Assembly: GCA_964372165.1 (NCBI GenBank)
Contig: CAYJPT010000092.1
Location: 1-9,359 of the forward strand
Reading direction: 5' to 3'
Length of the DNA stretch: 9,359 nucleotides
Source: CAYJAD01 sp964372165
GTDB taxonomy: Bacteria > Desulfobacterota > Desulfovibrionia > Desulfovibrionales > Desulfovibrionaceae
Part shown: piece after piece, positions 1-6,419 of the stretch
How the letters are laid out: each line of letters begins with the position of its first letter
Position numbering within the stretch: position 1 is the first letter of the stretch
The notes under the pieces: generated by a model
Database searches by the model: none
The model's input: the letters and a program-made list of their open reading frames with translations, nothing else
What the model was told of the DNA's origin: nothing
Program-made: the position numbers and the translations under genes

Positions 1-552
1 GGAAGACATGCCAGCCACATCTGTGGGGTTTCCGCAAAAAGAAACACCCCCACGGGCGTGGGGAAGACAATACACTATTGTATATTGAACAATTCAACGT
101 AGAAACACCCCCACGGGCGTGGGGAAGACTTTAATTGGCGTGTTGTTGTAGCATTTTTTACAGAAACACCCCCACGGGCGTGGGGAAGACCTCTTTTTCA
201 TAAACGCTTGCAGTAAACCCGTAGAAACACCCCCACGGGCGTGGGGAAGACAGCGGNNNNNNNNNNAATCTGGATAGCTAGAAACACCCCCACGGGCGTG
301 GGGAAGACCAGTAATAGTGTTAATGAAAATGAGTAGACTTAGAAACACCCCCACGGGCGTGGGGAAGACGGACATACGCAAGGACAATACAAATCTATAT
401 GAGAAACACCCCCACGGGCGTGGGGAAGACAGATGAAGATTCTTTTTTAGCCTTTGAAAATCAGAAACACCCCCACGGGCGTGGGGAAGACGTATCAAAA
501 AACTTTTATATCACAGGTAAGGCAGAAACACCCCCACGGGCGTGGGGAAGAC
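1..552 (-). CRISPR. Type I-E CRISPR array, left end outside the window
   Basis: Nine identical full repeats are seen at 40-68, 101-129, 162-190, 223-251, 280-308, 341-369, 402-430, 463-491 and 524-552. The last 7 bases of a tenth lie at 1-7, so the array continues to the left. The period is 61 bp: a 29-bp repeat and 32-bp spacers (8-39, 69-100, 130-161, 191-222, 309-340, 370-401, 431-462, 492-523). The spacer at 252-279 contains 10 Ns. Read on the minus strand, the repeat starts GTCTTCCCCACG and ends GTGGGGGTGTTTCT. CCCCACG pairs with CGTGGGG, the hairpin expected of a Cas6e substrate. Cutting after the 3' arm would leave the 8-nt handle GTGTTTCT. Orientation follows from this hairpin and handle, and from the leader and cas genes lying on the right, so the newest spacer should be 492-523. 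All spacers differ by eye, and no spacer was matched to a target. Confidence 0.98.
257..266. other. Assembly gap (10 Ns) inside a spacer
   Basis: Ten Ns lie between AGCGG (252-256) and the 14 bases that precede the next repeat. The repeat-to-repeat distance here is 57 bp, where every other unit is 61 bp, so the Ns do not give the true missing length. The two flanks may belong to two different spacers, with one or more repeat-spacer units lost between them. Confidence 0.9.
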
Positions 553-615
553 AGTGGGATATTATTGAACTTTTCTATTAGGCAGTCAAGTGTTCATTGT
601 ATATTATACATTATA
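553..615 (-). promoter_or_regulatory. CRISPR leader between cas2 and the array
   Basis: This AT-rich 63-bp stretch separates the cas2 stop codon from the first repeat, on the side where Cas1-Cas2 insert new spacers. It carries a predicted promoter aimed at the array and two overlapping dyads. A partial match (7 of 9 defined positions) to the E. coli IHF consensus lies at 584-596 on the plus strand. It overlaps the -35 box and is too weak to call an IHF site. The functional leader may extend into the 3' end of cas2, since 63 bp is short. Confidence 0.75.
561..589 (-). promoter_or_regulatory. Predicted sigma-70-type promoter for the CRISPR array
   Basis: On the minus strand a -35 box TTGACT (584-589, 5 of 6 to consensus) and a -10 box AATAAT (561-566, 5 of 6) are separated by exactly 17 bp. 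The predicted start point is near 554, about two bases before the first repeat at 552. The pre-crRNA would then begin almost directly with a repeat. This is a motif reading only. Confidence 0.65.
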
Positions 616-623
616 TCATGTAT
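598..623. repeat. Two overlapping dyad symmetries in the leader
   Basis: TGTATA-T-TATACA (598-610) is a perfect inverted repeat with 6-bp arms. ATACAT-N6-ATGTAT (606-611 and 618-623) is a second with 6-bp arms, overlapping the cas2 stop codon. They lie 9 bp upstream of the predicted -35 box of the array promoter, a usual place for an activator or repressor. AT-only palindromes also arise by chance in AT-rich DNA. There is no T-run after them on the minus strand, so they do not look like a terminator. Confidence 0.4.
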
Positions 624-897
624 CTTTTTCATGAACTAGATGCATTCCGCTTATTTCTACTAGTTGTCTTTTAAAATTACCACTACCATACATGCGGTAG
701 CCTGGTGCATTTTGAGTACGTTCAAAAACAATGAGTCCACTACTAGATGGACAATGTTCTAAAAGATAATCTACAACTTTTTTTGCAACATTATCTTTAA
801 TACCAGATACAAAGACATGCGGTTTTGGTTCAATAAACCAAAGCTTCATGCGTCCCCTAACTGCTGGAGGTAAGTTGTTTGCTATAACGACGAGCAC
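616..897 (-). CDS. cas2: Type I-E CRISPR-associated endoribonuclease-fold protein Cas2
   Basis: Cas2 dimerises and bridges two Cas1 dimers to form the spacer-integration complex. The 93-residue protein starts with LVVIANNLPPAVRGRMK after its initiator Met, matching the type I-E Cas2 pattern LVVV-EN-PP-RGR. It continues with a 'KPHVFVSG' segment like the VYVGDVS strand of E. coli Cas2 (94 aa). I chose the GTG at 895-897 because GGGAG (904-908) sits 6 bases before it and because it gives the family's usual N-terminus. The longer reading from TTG at 919-921 adds eight residues (MKKYWEKK) with no family counterpart. The gene overlaps the end of cas1 by 41 bp, which suggests coupled translation. 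Its stop codon lies 63 bp before the array. Confidence 0.93.
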   Translation of the reverse strand: MLVVIANNLPPAVRGRMKLWFIEPKPHVFVSGIKDNVAKKVVDYLLEHCPSSSGLIVFERTQNAPGYRMYGSGNFKRQLVEISGMHLVHEKDT

Positions 898-1786
898 TTT
901 TTTCTCCCAATATTTTTTCAATATCTGTTACAATAGTACCGAGTAAATCATCCTCAAGAGCGCGCTTCCTAAAACCTTCGGCAACAGTGTACTTATTATA
1001 TTGCCCTGCTAGATCTTTAGTGAGCGCAAAGGCAAGGTCAATACAAAAATATCCTTTATACAAATCAGCAAGATCATAGACAAATGGTAGTGGACTACCA
1101 GAATGTATAAAGCCTAGATGAGGCGAATATCCTAAGCTATGCACAATGGAGCTAATTATGCCATATAAAGCAGCATTGGTTGATGTAATAATTTGATTTG
1201 TTATATCGCCTAATTCAAACTTTCCAGGTACAAAGGAGCGTCCTTTCCAACCAACGCCATACTCTTCGGCTTTTTCAAGATATAGATTACGAACCCTATA
1301 ACCTTCCATGCCCATAAGCTCTTGTAAGGTTTTATTTTTTACATCATCCATTGGAAATCTTCTTGAAAACAACTCTCTTGCAACCACTAATGATAACTTT
1401 TCATCGGCAGACAGCTTAGCTTGCCGTTGCATATTACGAGTATTTGAAGTTGGAACAATACCAGCAGCATAAAAAAGCAAACTATCTTCCCCTACCCAGC
1501 ACATATGACAATTCGCTGCACTTATAACTTTTATGGCTTCATGGGTAACGCTTGTGCCTGGTCCAAGGAGTAAGCAATTGAGTGTTGCAACAGGAAGCCG
1601 AATGCAAGCACCTTCTGCATCAATCCACTTTACACTGCTATCATCAATTTCAAGCCGCCCTCTTTCAAGATATAAGAATGGATAGCGATCCTTAGCACGT
1701 GGCAATGTATCTCGTGTAATGCGTACGAACAAACGGGATACTTTTTGTTTTTCAATGGCTGGTGAATTAGTTATATCAGCGGACAT
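857..1786 (-). CDS. cas1: CRISPR integrase Cas1, type I-E
   Basis: Cas1 is the metal-dependent integrase that joins prespacers to the leader-proximal repeat together with Cas2. The 309-residue protein aligns along its length with E. coli Cas1 (about 305 aa). Metal-binding residues by comparison are E161 (GMEGYRVR), H228 (LGFIHSGSP), and D238 and D241 (FVYDLADLYK). All are present, so it should be active. The N-terminal beta domain shows the family motifs LLLGPGTSVTHEA (73-85) and CWVGEDSLLFYA (96-107). The ATG is preceded by GGGAGGTGAT, a near-perfect anti-16S match. A 151-bp gap separates it from cas5e, the longest inside the operon, so adaptation genes might be expressed separately, although I found no convincing promoter there. 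It overlaps cas2 by 41 bp. Confidence 0.97.
   Translation of the reverse strand: MSADITNSPAIEKQKVSRLFVRITRDTLPRAKDRYPFLYLERGRLEIDDSSVKWIDAEGACIRLPVATLNCLLLGPGTSVTHEAIKVISAANCHMCWVGEDSLLFYAAGIVPTSNTRNMQRQAKLSADEKLSLVVARELFSRRFPMDDVKNKTLQELMGMEGYRVRNLYLEKAEEYGVGWKGRSFVPGKFELGDITNQIITSTNAALYGIISSIVHSLGYSPHLGFIHSGSPLPFVYDLADLYKGYFCIDLAFALTKDLAGQYNKYTVAEGFRKRALEDDLLGTIVTDIEKILGEKSARRYSKQLTSSS
904..908 (-). promoter_or_regulatory. Ribosome-binding site deciding the cas2 GTG start
   Basis: GGGAG followed by six A residues and then GTG, all inside the cas1 coding sequence. The spacing is good for the GTG start, while the upstream TTG at 919-921 would place this motif inside the gene. Confidence 0.65.
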
Positions 1787-1937
1787 ATCACCTCCCAGGA
1801 TATAATATTTTCAGTTGACATTGCTATATTATTGTTGTGCAACTTCCTCTTAATATACAAGCAGTTGCAGTAAATATCCTAAACGTACTCTATTATCTTG
1901 AAAAAGAACAAGTCAGTACCTACTAAGCGTTTTATCA
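1787..1937. other. 151-bp intergenic gap between cas5e and cas1
   Basis: This is AT-rich DNA with no plausible ORF. On the minus strand it ends with the strong cas1 ribosome-binding site (GGAGGTGAT, 1787-1795). A short inverted repeat GTACT/AGTAC enclosing CTTG/CAAG just after cas5e could form a weak structure, but no T-run follows. I found no -35/-10 pair better than about 4 of 6 in each box, so cas1-cas2 may simply be read through from cas5e. Confidence 0.6.
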
Positions 1938-2645
1938 TTATACAGCATAAACAATAGTCACTTGCCTATCTCTGTAGCGTTTGCGAATGCCAAAGTTTAC
2001 AGGTACATCATTTAAGGTTAATACATCTCCATCATCTGGAAACGCACCGTGTAGTACCTTGAAAAGTGGTATGCGTTCCTTAGTTTCAGCAATATTATTT
2101 GCTTTACTAAGGGCATAGCCCTCATCATCGAAAGAACCTTGAAAAAGAAAGTCTGTAGGTACACAACATTTTCTACCCAAGGAAATATCCCACATGGGAT
2201 AACAAAGGGCATAAGATATTTCTTCCAGTTCTTCTTTAGGAACTTCTAGCACACACGCAAAAGCCATATCTTGTAAGTAATAACGATATGTTATTTTTGT
2301 TCCTGCCCCCACAGGTTTTGAACCATCACTCTTTTTAGGTACAAGCATATTTTGCCATGGGTCATGAGTCGCATACCCACTACCCACCATATGAAAATCA
2401 CAAAGCAAGGGCCAGCGTTCTGCCTCATTCCATCTATTTTTACGAGTAAAAGCCACTACAGTTTGTTTATATTCACCCATGTGCTTAAGCCATTCTTTTT
2501 GTTCCCCTCCACGACCCAAGGCTGCGCAAAGTAATCCCAATATGGCAGAGCGTGTTGGAAATTGTAATGTATCTCGTCTACCAAAGCGTGAATCGGCCCC
2601 CCATGCTTGTAAAGGAGCTTCAAGCCAAAGCAATATATAAGCCAT
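1938..2645 (-). CDS. cas5e: Cascade subunit Cas5e (CasD)
   Basis: Cas5e caps the 5' handle of the crRNA in Cascade and contacts Cse1 and the last Cas7 subunit. The 235-residue protein has the family's N-terminal signatures LEAPLQAWG (8-16) and FPTRSAILGLLCAALG (29-44), and ends with a basic segment (FGIRKRYRDRQ) followed by a strand, as in other Cas5e proteins. The ATG at 2643-2645 is chosen because AAGGAGG lies five bases upstream and because the family begins Met-x-x-hydrophobic. Reading from the TTG at 2676-2678 would add 11 unrelated residues (MYVQKNLKEVP). It starts 10 bp after cas7e ends, and the ribosome-binding site overlaps the cas7e stop codon. Confidence 0.95.
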   Translation of the reverse strand: MAYILLWLEAPLQAWGADSRFGRRDTLQFPTRSAILGLLCAALGRGGEQKEWLKHMGEYKQTVVAFTRKNRWNEAERWPLLCDFHMVGSGYATHDPWQNMLVPKKSDGSKPVGAGTKITYRYYLQDMAFACVLEVPKEELEEISYALCYPMWDISLGRKCCVPTDFLFQGSFDDEGYALSKANNIAETKERIPLFKVLHGAFPDDGDVLTLNDVPVNFGIRKRYRDRQVTIVYAV

Positions 2646-2650
2646 AGGAA

Positions 2651-2657
2651 CCTCCTT
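2651..2657 (-). promoter_or_regulatory. Ribosome-binding site deciding the cas5e start
   Basis: AAGGAGG, five bases before the ATG at 2645, overlaps the TAA stop of cas7e (2656-2658). A ribosome terminating on cas7e would sit on this site, favouring coupled translation. It excludes the upstream TTG start, which lies inside cas7e. Confidence 0.7.
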
Positions 2658-3705
2658 AAGGTTTTTTTGCACGTACAAAATCAGCTAATGCTTTGGCTAG
2701 GGCGTCAATGGAAAAGCTTAAATCCACCCCAAAGGTATATTCTTCTATTTTACCAAAAAGACTGCCGCCAAGTTGTTCTTGTTTAAGTAAAAAATTATTA
2801 AGAGCCTCAATGCTAGGAGCAAGATGGCCTTCACTATATGGCTTTACAGGCTTATCAAACGACGCTTGCATACGTTGCCCACGCCTAATAAGTATACGAG
2901 CATATTCCCAAGGGCATGCCCCAGATTGAGTGCTTTGTCGTGCAGAAGGCACGGCTATATACAAAGCCTTGGCAAAAGCATCTATAGCTATATCTAGGTC
3001 ATCACCACCGAGATTGTCCCATAATTGCCCAATGTTAAGACTTATATAGCGATAATAAGTGGCAGTGTTATACTCTAAACTTCCCATATGAGCAGAACCT
3101 TGTTCTTCTTTCAAATCATCAAGAGCAGTGAAAAAGTCTACTTCATTACTAGCTTTATGTGTTGAAATGGCGTGGGAAAAAGCAGCTGCGGCCTCCATAT
3201 TAAATTCTGGAACTTGAGCTGCCATGCGTCCAAATAAAGCTATATCTAATGCATCAGCAGCTGTTTTCAGTTTTTTAAGCTCCTTAGTTAACGCTGTCAT
3301 ATCTGGCTTTGATAAGACATCACCTAAGTCAAATTGACGTTCTTTTGCAAATTCTCCTAAAAGTGCGACCTCAGCTGGAGCAATAAAATAAAGAGTATCC
3401 TTGGCAATGGCTTTGCTTATGACATCTCCACAAGCAGAAGCTTGCTCTTGTGTAGCACCTTTTTCTTGGCAAGCCTTAGCAATAAGCGCATCAAGACGCT
3501 TTGTACGTATGCCTAAACGCACTCCAAGGTCGTGCAGGGCAAGACGCACTTGCCTTTTCCAACACTGAGAGCTAACCCTTGCTCTAGTAACGCCTCCTAC
3601 AATAGCACTTTTAGGAGCACCTACGTCATCGCGATTTAAACAAGTTACTGGAAAAGATTGTAAAATGTGAAATTCAACATATGTTCTTTCAAATGGGTTT
3701 GACAT
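2656..3705 (-). CDS. cas7e: Cascade backbone subunit Cas7e (CasC, Cse4)
   Basis: Cas7e forms the six-subunit helical backbone that holds the crRNA spacer. The 349-residue protein (E. coli 363) shows the type I-E pattern in order: an FHILQSFP first strand (12-19), TCLNRDDVGAPKSAIVGG (21-38), RARVSSQCWKR (41-51), DIALFGRMAA (154-163), AFSHAISTHKA (175-185), and DDLKEEQGSAHMGSLEYN (196-213) before a YYRYISLNI strand. The ATG at 3703-3705 has AAGGA seven to eight bases upstream. A 70-bp non-coding gap separates it from cas6e, and no convincing promoter was found there. cas7e follows cas6e here, whereas the E. coli-type order has it directly after cse2. Confidence 0.97.
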   Translation of the reverse strand: MSNPFERTYVEFHILQSFPVTCLNRDDVGAPKSAIVGGVTRARVSSQCWKRQVRLALHDLGVRLGIRTKRLDALIAKACQEKGATQEQASACGDVISKAIAKDTLYFIAPAEVALLGEFAKERQFDLGDVLSKPDMTALTKELKKLKTAADALDIALFGRMAAQVPEFNMEAAAAFSHAISTHKASNEVDFFTALDDLKEEQGSAHMGSLEYNTATYYRYISLNIGQLWDNLGGDDLDIAIDAFAKALYIAVPSARQSTQSGACPWEYARILIRRGQRMQASFDKPVKPYSEGHLAPSIEALNNFLLKQEQLGGSLFGKIEEYTFGVDLSFSIDALAKALADFVRAKKP

Positions 3706-3775
3706 GATAAGATCCTTTTATGTTTGAGACTTTGTATAACGTAATATCCAAGGTTTCACTAAGTGTTGATGATAG

Positions 3776-4387
3776 TCAATTTGTGGGATGAATTTGTAAA
3801 AGCCCACAACCAAAGGCACGCCCCCTGCCTAAACCTTCTCCTACCTTAGTAGAAAAAAGCTCCTTATTTACAACTTTTAAAATACCTGTTAAATGTGCTT
3901 TTGAAAGTGTTACTTTGTGGGTATTTTTAATAAAAGTATCTACAAATATATCCGCTACAAGCAAACTTTCTTCATGCACTTGAAAACCCCACGCACTTGA
4001 TTTAGCACAAAACCATGCGGCTATTTCTTCTCTTTTACGTAAAGGGATAAGTTTTCTACTACTACTATCACGACGCACAGGATTAACTATTATCTCAAAG
4101 TTATATATTTGTTTCTCCCAAAATTGTTTTGGAACTTCTTTTACTTCTAACGTCCCATTTGACGGAGTAAGTGGGAAACGATTGGAGAGGATAAGAAGGT
4201 TTCGCTGCATAGCATTTCCACCCTTATCCACAAAAAGAATACCGCTATGAGTTTGTTTATTTTCACATTTTTCAACATGACGGATATTTTCAAACAATCC
4301 ATACACAGCCCTATGCAGTGAATAGGTATCTGTAAGGCGCAAAGCACGAATATCATGTTGTAATAAGGTGTACTTACTCAGATACAT
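3776..4387 (-). CDS. cas6e: crRNA-processing endoribonuclease Cas6e (CasE, Cse3)
   Basis: Cas6e cuts pre-crRNA at the 3' base of each repeat hairpin and stays bound as the Cascade head. The 203-residue protein starts MYLSKYTLL, nearly the same as E. coli CasE (199 aa, MYLSK). The motif TYSLHRAVYGLF matches DLYQLHQGLWHLF of E. coli, making H25 the counterpart of catalytic H20. The C-terminal glycine-rich loop GEGLGRGRAFGCGLL matches the family's IGPAKSMGCGLL. I chose the ATG at 4385-4387. An in-frame GTG seven codons upstream would make the purine-rich ribosome-binding stretch (4391-4405) coding. It overlaps the end of cse2 by 14 bp. Its place between cse2 and cas7e is a change from the usual order. 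Confidence 0.95.
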   Translation of the reverse strand: MYLSKYTLLQHDIRALRLTDTYSLHRAVYGLFENIRHVEKCENKQTHSGILFVDKGGNAMQRNLLILSNRFPLTPSNGTLEVKEVPKQFWEKQIYNFEIIVNPVRRDSSSRKLIPLRKREEIAAWFCAKSSAWGFQVHEESLLVADIFVDTFIKNTHKVTLSKAHLTGILKVVNKELFSTKVGEGLGRGRAFGCGLLQIHPTN

Positions 4388-4895
4388 GTTCTCCCCCCTC
4401 TCCTTCACTCACATAGTCATAATAATCTTGTGCCCACTTCAATTTTGCCCTTGAAGCATCAAAATTAAATTTTAGCATTTGCCTAAGTAACAGACTATGG
4501 CAAAGTGGCGTTTTTGCTTTGCTTGCCACAAGTGATAATATGGGTCTAAGTATACGGCAAAGCTCATCTTGACTCTGACAAGCTAAAAGACGCCGCAAAC
4601 GTTGCTCACCCTGCTCACCATCGTCAAAACAACTTTTGAGGGCTTTACCTAAACTGGCTTTTCCGTCTTTATCAACTTGCAACTTAGCTAATGATGCACC
4701 TATTAAAGCATAGGGAAGACGCTCATAATCTTTTTCAAGATTAATTCCAAAATTAGCTAAAATATCATAGCTTTGGTACTCTGTATCTGGGTTATCAGCG
4801 CGACGCAAACGAGCAGCAAACCCGTTATCAATGCTACATCTTTTAAGAACATAGTTTACAAAGCTTTCAGGTTTATTTGGCTTTCTTTCTTCCAT
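4374..4895 (-). CDS. cse2: Cascade small subunit Cse2 (CasB, Cas11)
   Basis: Cse2 is the all-helical small subunit, present as two copies in Cascade, that stabilises the R-loop. The 173-residue protein (E. coli 160) carries the family features GFAARLRRADNP (25-36) and, further on, RLRRLLACQSQDELCRILRPIL, an arginine-rich nucleic-acid-binding pattern typical of Cse2. The C-terminus is acidic (EGEGGEHVSE), partly because it overlaps the cas6e start region. The ATG has AAGGAG five bases upstream. It begins 28 bp after cse1. Cse2 proteins diverge widely, so the assignment rests on both motif and position. Confidence 0.92.
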   Translation of the reverse strand: MEERKPNKPESFVNYVLKRCSIDNGFAARLRRADNPDTEYQSYDILANFGINLEKDYERLPYALIGASLAKLQVDKDGKASLGKALKSCFDDGEQGEQRLRRLLACQSQDELCRILRPILSLVASKAKTPLCHSLLLRQMLKFNFDASRAKLKWAQDYYDYVSEGEGGEHVSE

Positions 4896-4923
4896 ACCTA
4901 CTCCTTTGTACTATTATAGTAGT

Positions 4924-6399
4924 TTAATTTGACAAAAGCCTTCCAAGCCGCGGCCTACATTTAGCCCAAGCCTGCATTTGCCTTGCTGTATCTTGTGGAC
5001 AAGTTACATTAAAAGCTGTTTCTGCCGCTTTTAACATGTTTTTCATAACAGCTTGTCGCTCAGTATTTTCTTCCTCATTACAAGCATCAAGAAGATTTTG
5101 AAAATGCTGCTCTGCTAACTGCCAATAGAGGTGTGTTGCTGACTCAGCAAATTTTTTAGTGTCAGCATTATTGAATGATTTGAAATAACCTGTAACAGAA
5201 CCGTAAAGATTTTTTGAAATGCTATCTAATGTCGTCATTTCTTTTTGTAAACGAGGAAACCATTCAGTATTATTAATTGTATTTGTATGCAAAAGTACTT
5301 CTGACTCAACCATATCATCATCACCAGAAAGGTACTGTTCACCAGCGTTACTACTTAGGCGTATACCTCCAGACCAAATTCCAAAAGACCTATTTTCAAT
5401 TTTTTGTAAACGTCTTATTCCAATGCTAACATTTAAGCACTTAAATCCATCACTAGCATTTTGGTCTACTACAAAACTCAACAACGCTATAAGAGACCTC
5501 CAAGGTCTTTTGCTTGGATCTGCCCAAAGCATACGATTTTTACTTCCTCCCTCCAAAATCGACATTGACGGGTCAACATAGCCGCTTTGATAATCCTGAT
5601 GCTGTATTCCTTCTACATAGCGCAATACATCATCTTCAAGTAGACAAAATCTTGCAACTGGTACCAGTCGCCCCATAAGGCTCTTTTTCAATTTTACTGC
5701 TGTTTCACATATTTCACCTTGTGGCATGACTTCCCAAGGAGGAGTTCCTACATCTTCAGTAAAAATACGATTACTTTGTATATCCGTATAACTGTGTACA
5801 TTTAGCCAAATGGTTTCTTGTAAGGTATTATCAGTCATAAATGTATGTAGTAAACCGCGGCTGCATAAAGATGGTCCGCTCTTAGCACTTCCTTTGGAAT
5901 GTCCTTTGCTAAGAACAACCTTCTTATCTGTCTTCTTACCACCAAAACAACACCCCATATTCATTATTAAAAGCAAAGCTTTATCAGAGTCACTCAGATG
6001 TGTTGCAACTTGCCATTGAGTTAAAATCGTAGTGTTACCACTTGCAACTTCTGGAATTATTGCTCCATAAGTTTGCTGCTCTGCTTGGTAAACTGACCTC
6101 ATCTGCAAAAATGGTTTTTCCCCATAAAGCCAAAAGTTATCATGCCATTTTTCAAGATAGTTAATGACCTTTTTAGCTAGTCCATCTGCCCCTATCTTTG
6201 CCCAATCTGCATCATCCTTAGGTGTATATGCAGCTTGAGCAATGGCAATGAGAAGCTTATAAAGAGCAATTTTTTGTAATGCTGTACCTCCTAATGCTCG
6301 CAAATTTGCATAAGTAAACACATCATGCAAGGACACAAGACCCACATCAACTACTGGTATCCATGCTTCATCTACAAGGTTAAAATGTTGTTTTATCAT
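4924..6399 (-). CDS. cse1: Cascade large subunit Cse1 (CasA, Cas8e)
   Basis: Cse1 reads the PAM, starts strand separation and recruits Cas3. The 491-residue protein (E. coli 502) opens with FNLVDEAWIPV (6-16), the family's signature start, and continues with GEKPFLQM (93-100), a CCFGGKK segment (150-156), the lysine/glycine-rich loop around GHSKGSAKSGPSL (166-178), TPPWEVMP (219-226), GRLVPVARFCLL (243-254), YVEGI (261-265) and KRPWRSL (297-303). The C-terminal part is predicted to be the four-helix bundle by family comparison. I could not map the PAM-reading residues with certainty. The ATG has GGGG six bases upstream, a modest site. It lies 20 bp after cas3, so both are likely on one transcript. 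Confidence 0.96.
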   Translation of the reverse strand: MIKQHFNLVDEAWIPVVDVGLVSLHDVFTYANLRALGGTALQKIALYKLLIAIAQAAYTPKDDADWAKIGADGLAKKVINYLEKWHDNFWLYGEKPFLQMRSVYQAEQQTYGAIIPEVASGNTTILTQWQVATHLSDSDKALLLIMNMGCCFGGKKTDKKVVLSKGHSKGSAKSGPSLCSRGLLHTFMTDNTLQETIWLNVHSYTDIQSNRIFTEDVGTPPWEVMPQGEICETAVKLKKSLMGRLVPVARFCLLEDDVLRYVEGIQHQDYQSGYVDPSMSILEGGSKNRMLWADPSKRPWRSLIALLSFVVDQNASDGFKCLNVSIGIRRLQKIENRSFGIWSGGIRLSSNAGEQYLSGDDDMVESEVLLHTNTINNTEWFPRLQKEMTTLDSISKNLYGSVTGYFKSFNNADTKKFAESATHLYWQLAEQHFQNLLDACNEEENTERQAVMKNMLKAAETAFNVTCPQDTARQMQAWAKCRPRLGRLLSN

Positions 6400-6419
6400 A
6401 GTAAACCCCAGATTAAAGG

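Noticed and set aside
94..498. Minus-strand ORF of 134 residues with repeated PHARGGV and SSPRPWGCF blocks
   Set aside because: It is the CRISPR array translated across repeats in shifting frames because the unit of 61 bp is not a multiple of 3. The repeats and regular spacers explain it fully.
584..596. IHF site in the leader
   Set aside because: Only 7 of 9 defined positions match the E. coli consensus, and the region is AT-rich. Noted in the leader entry but not claimed.
399..639. Two plus-strand ORFs of about 60 residues with TPTGVGK and HPHGRGED blocks
   Set aside because: Also translations of the CRISPR repeats running into the leader and cas2 3' end. There is no ribosome-binding site or family match.
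1814..1819. Perfect plus-strand TTGACA in the cas5e-cas1 gap
   Set aside because: No acceptable -10 box lies 15-19 bp downstream, and any transcript would run antisense into cas5e.
5219..6019. Plus-strand ORFs of 69-120 residues inside cse1
   Set aside because: They lie fully within a well-supported gene on the other strand and show no motif, so they are shadows.
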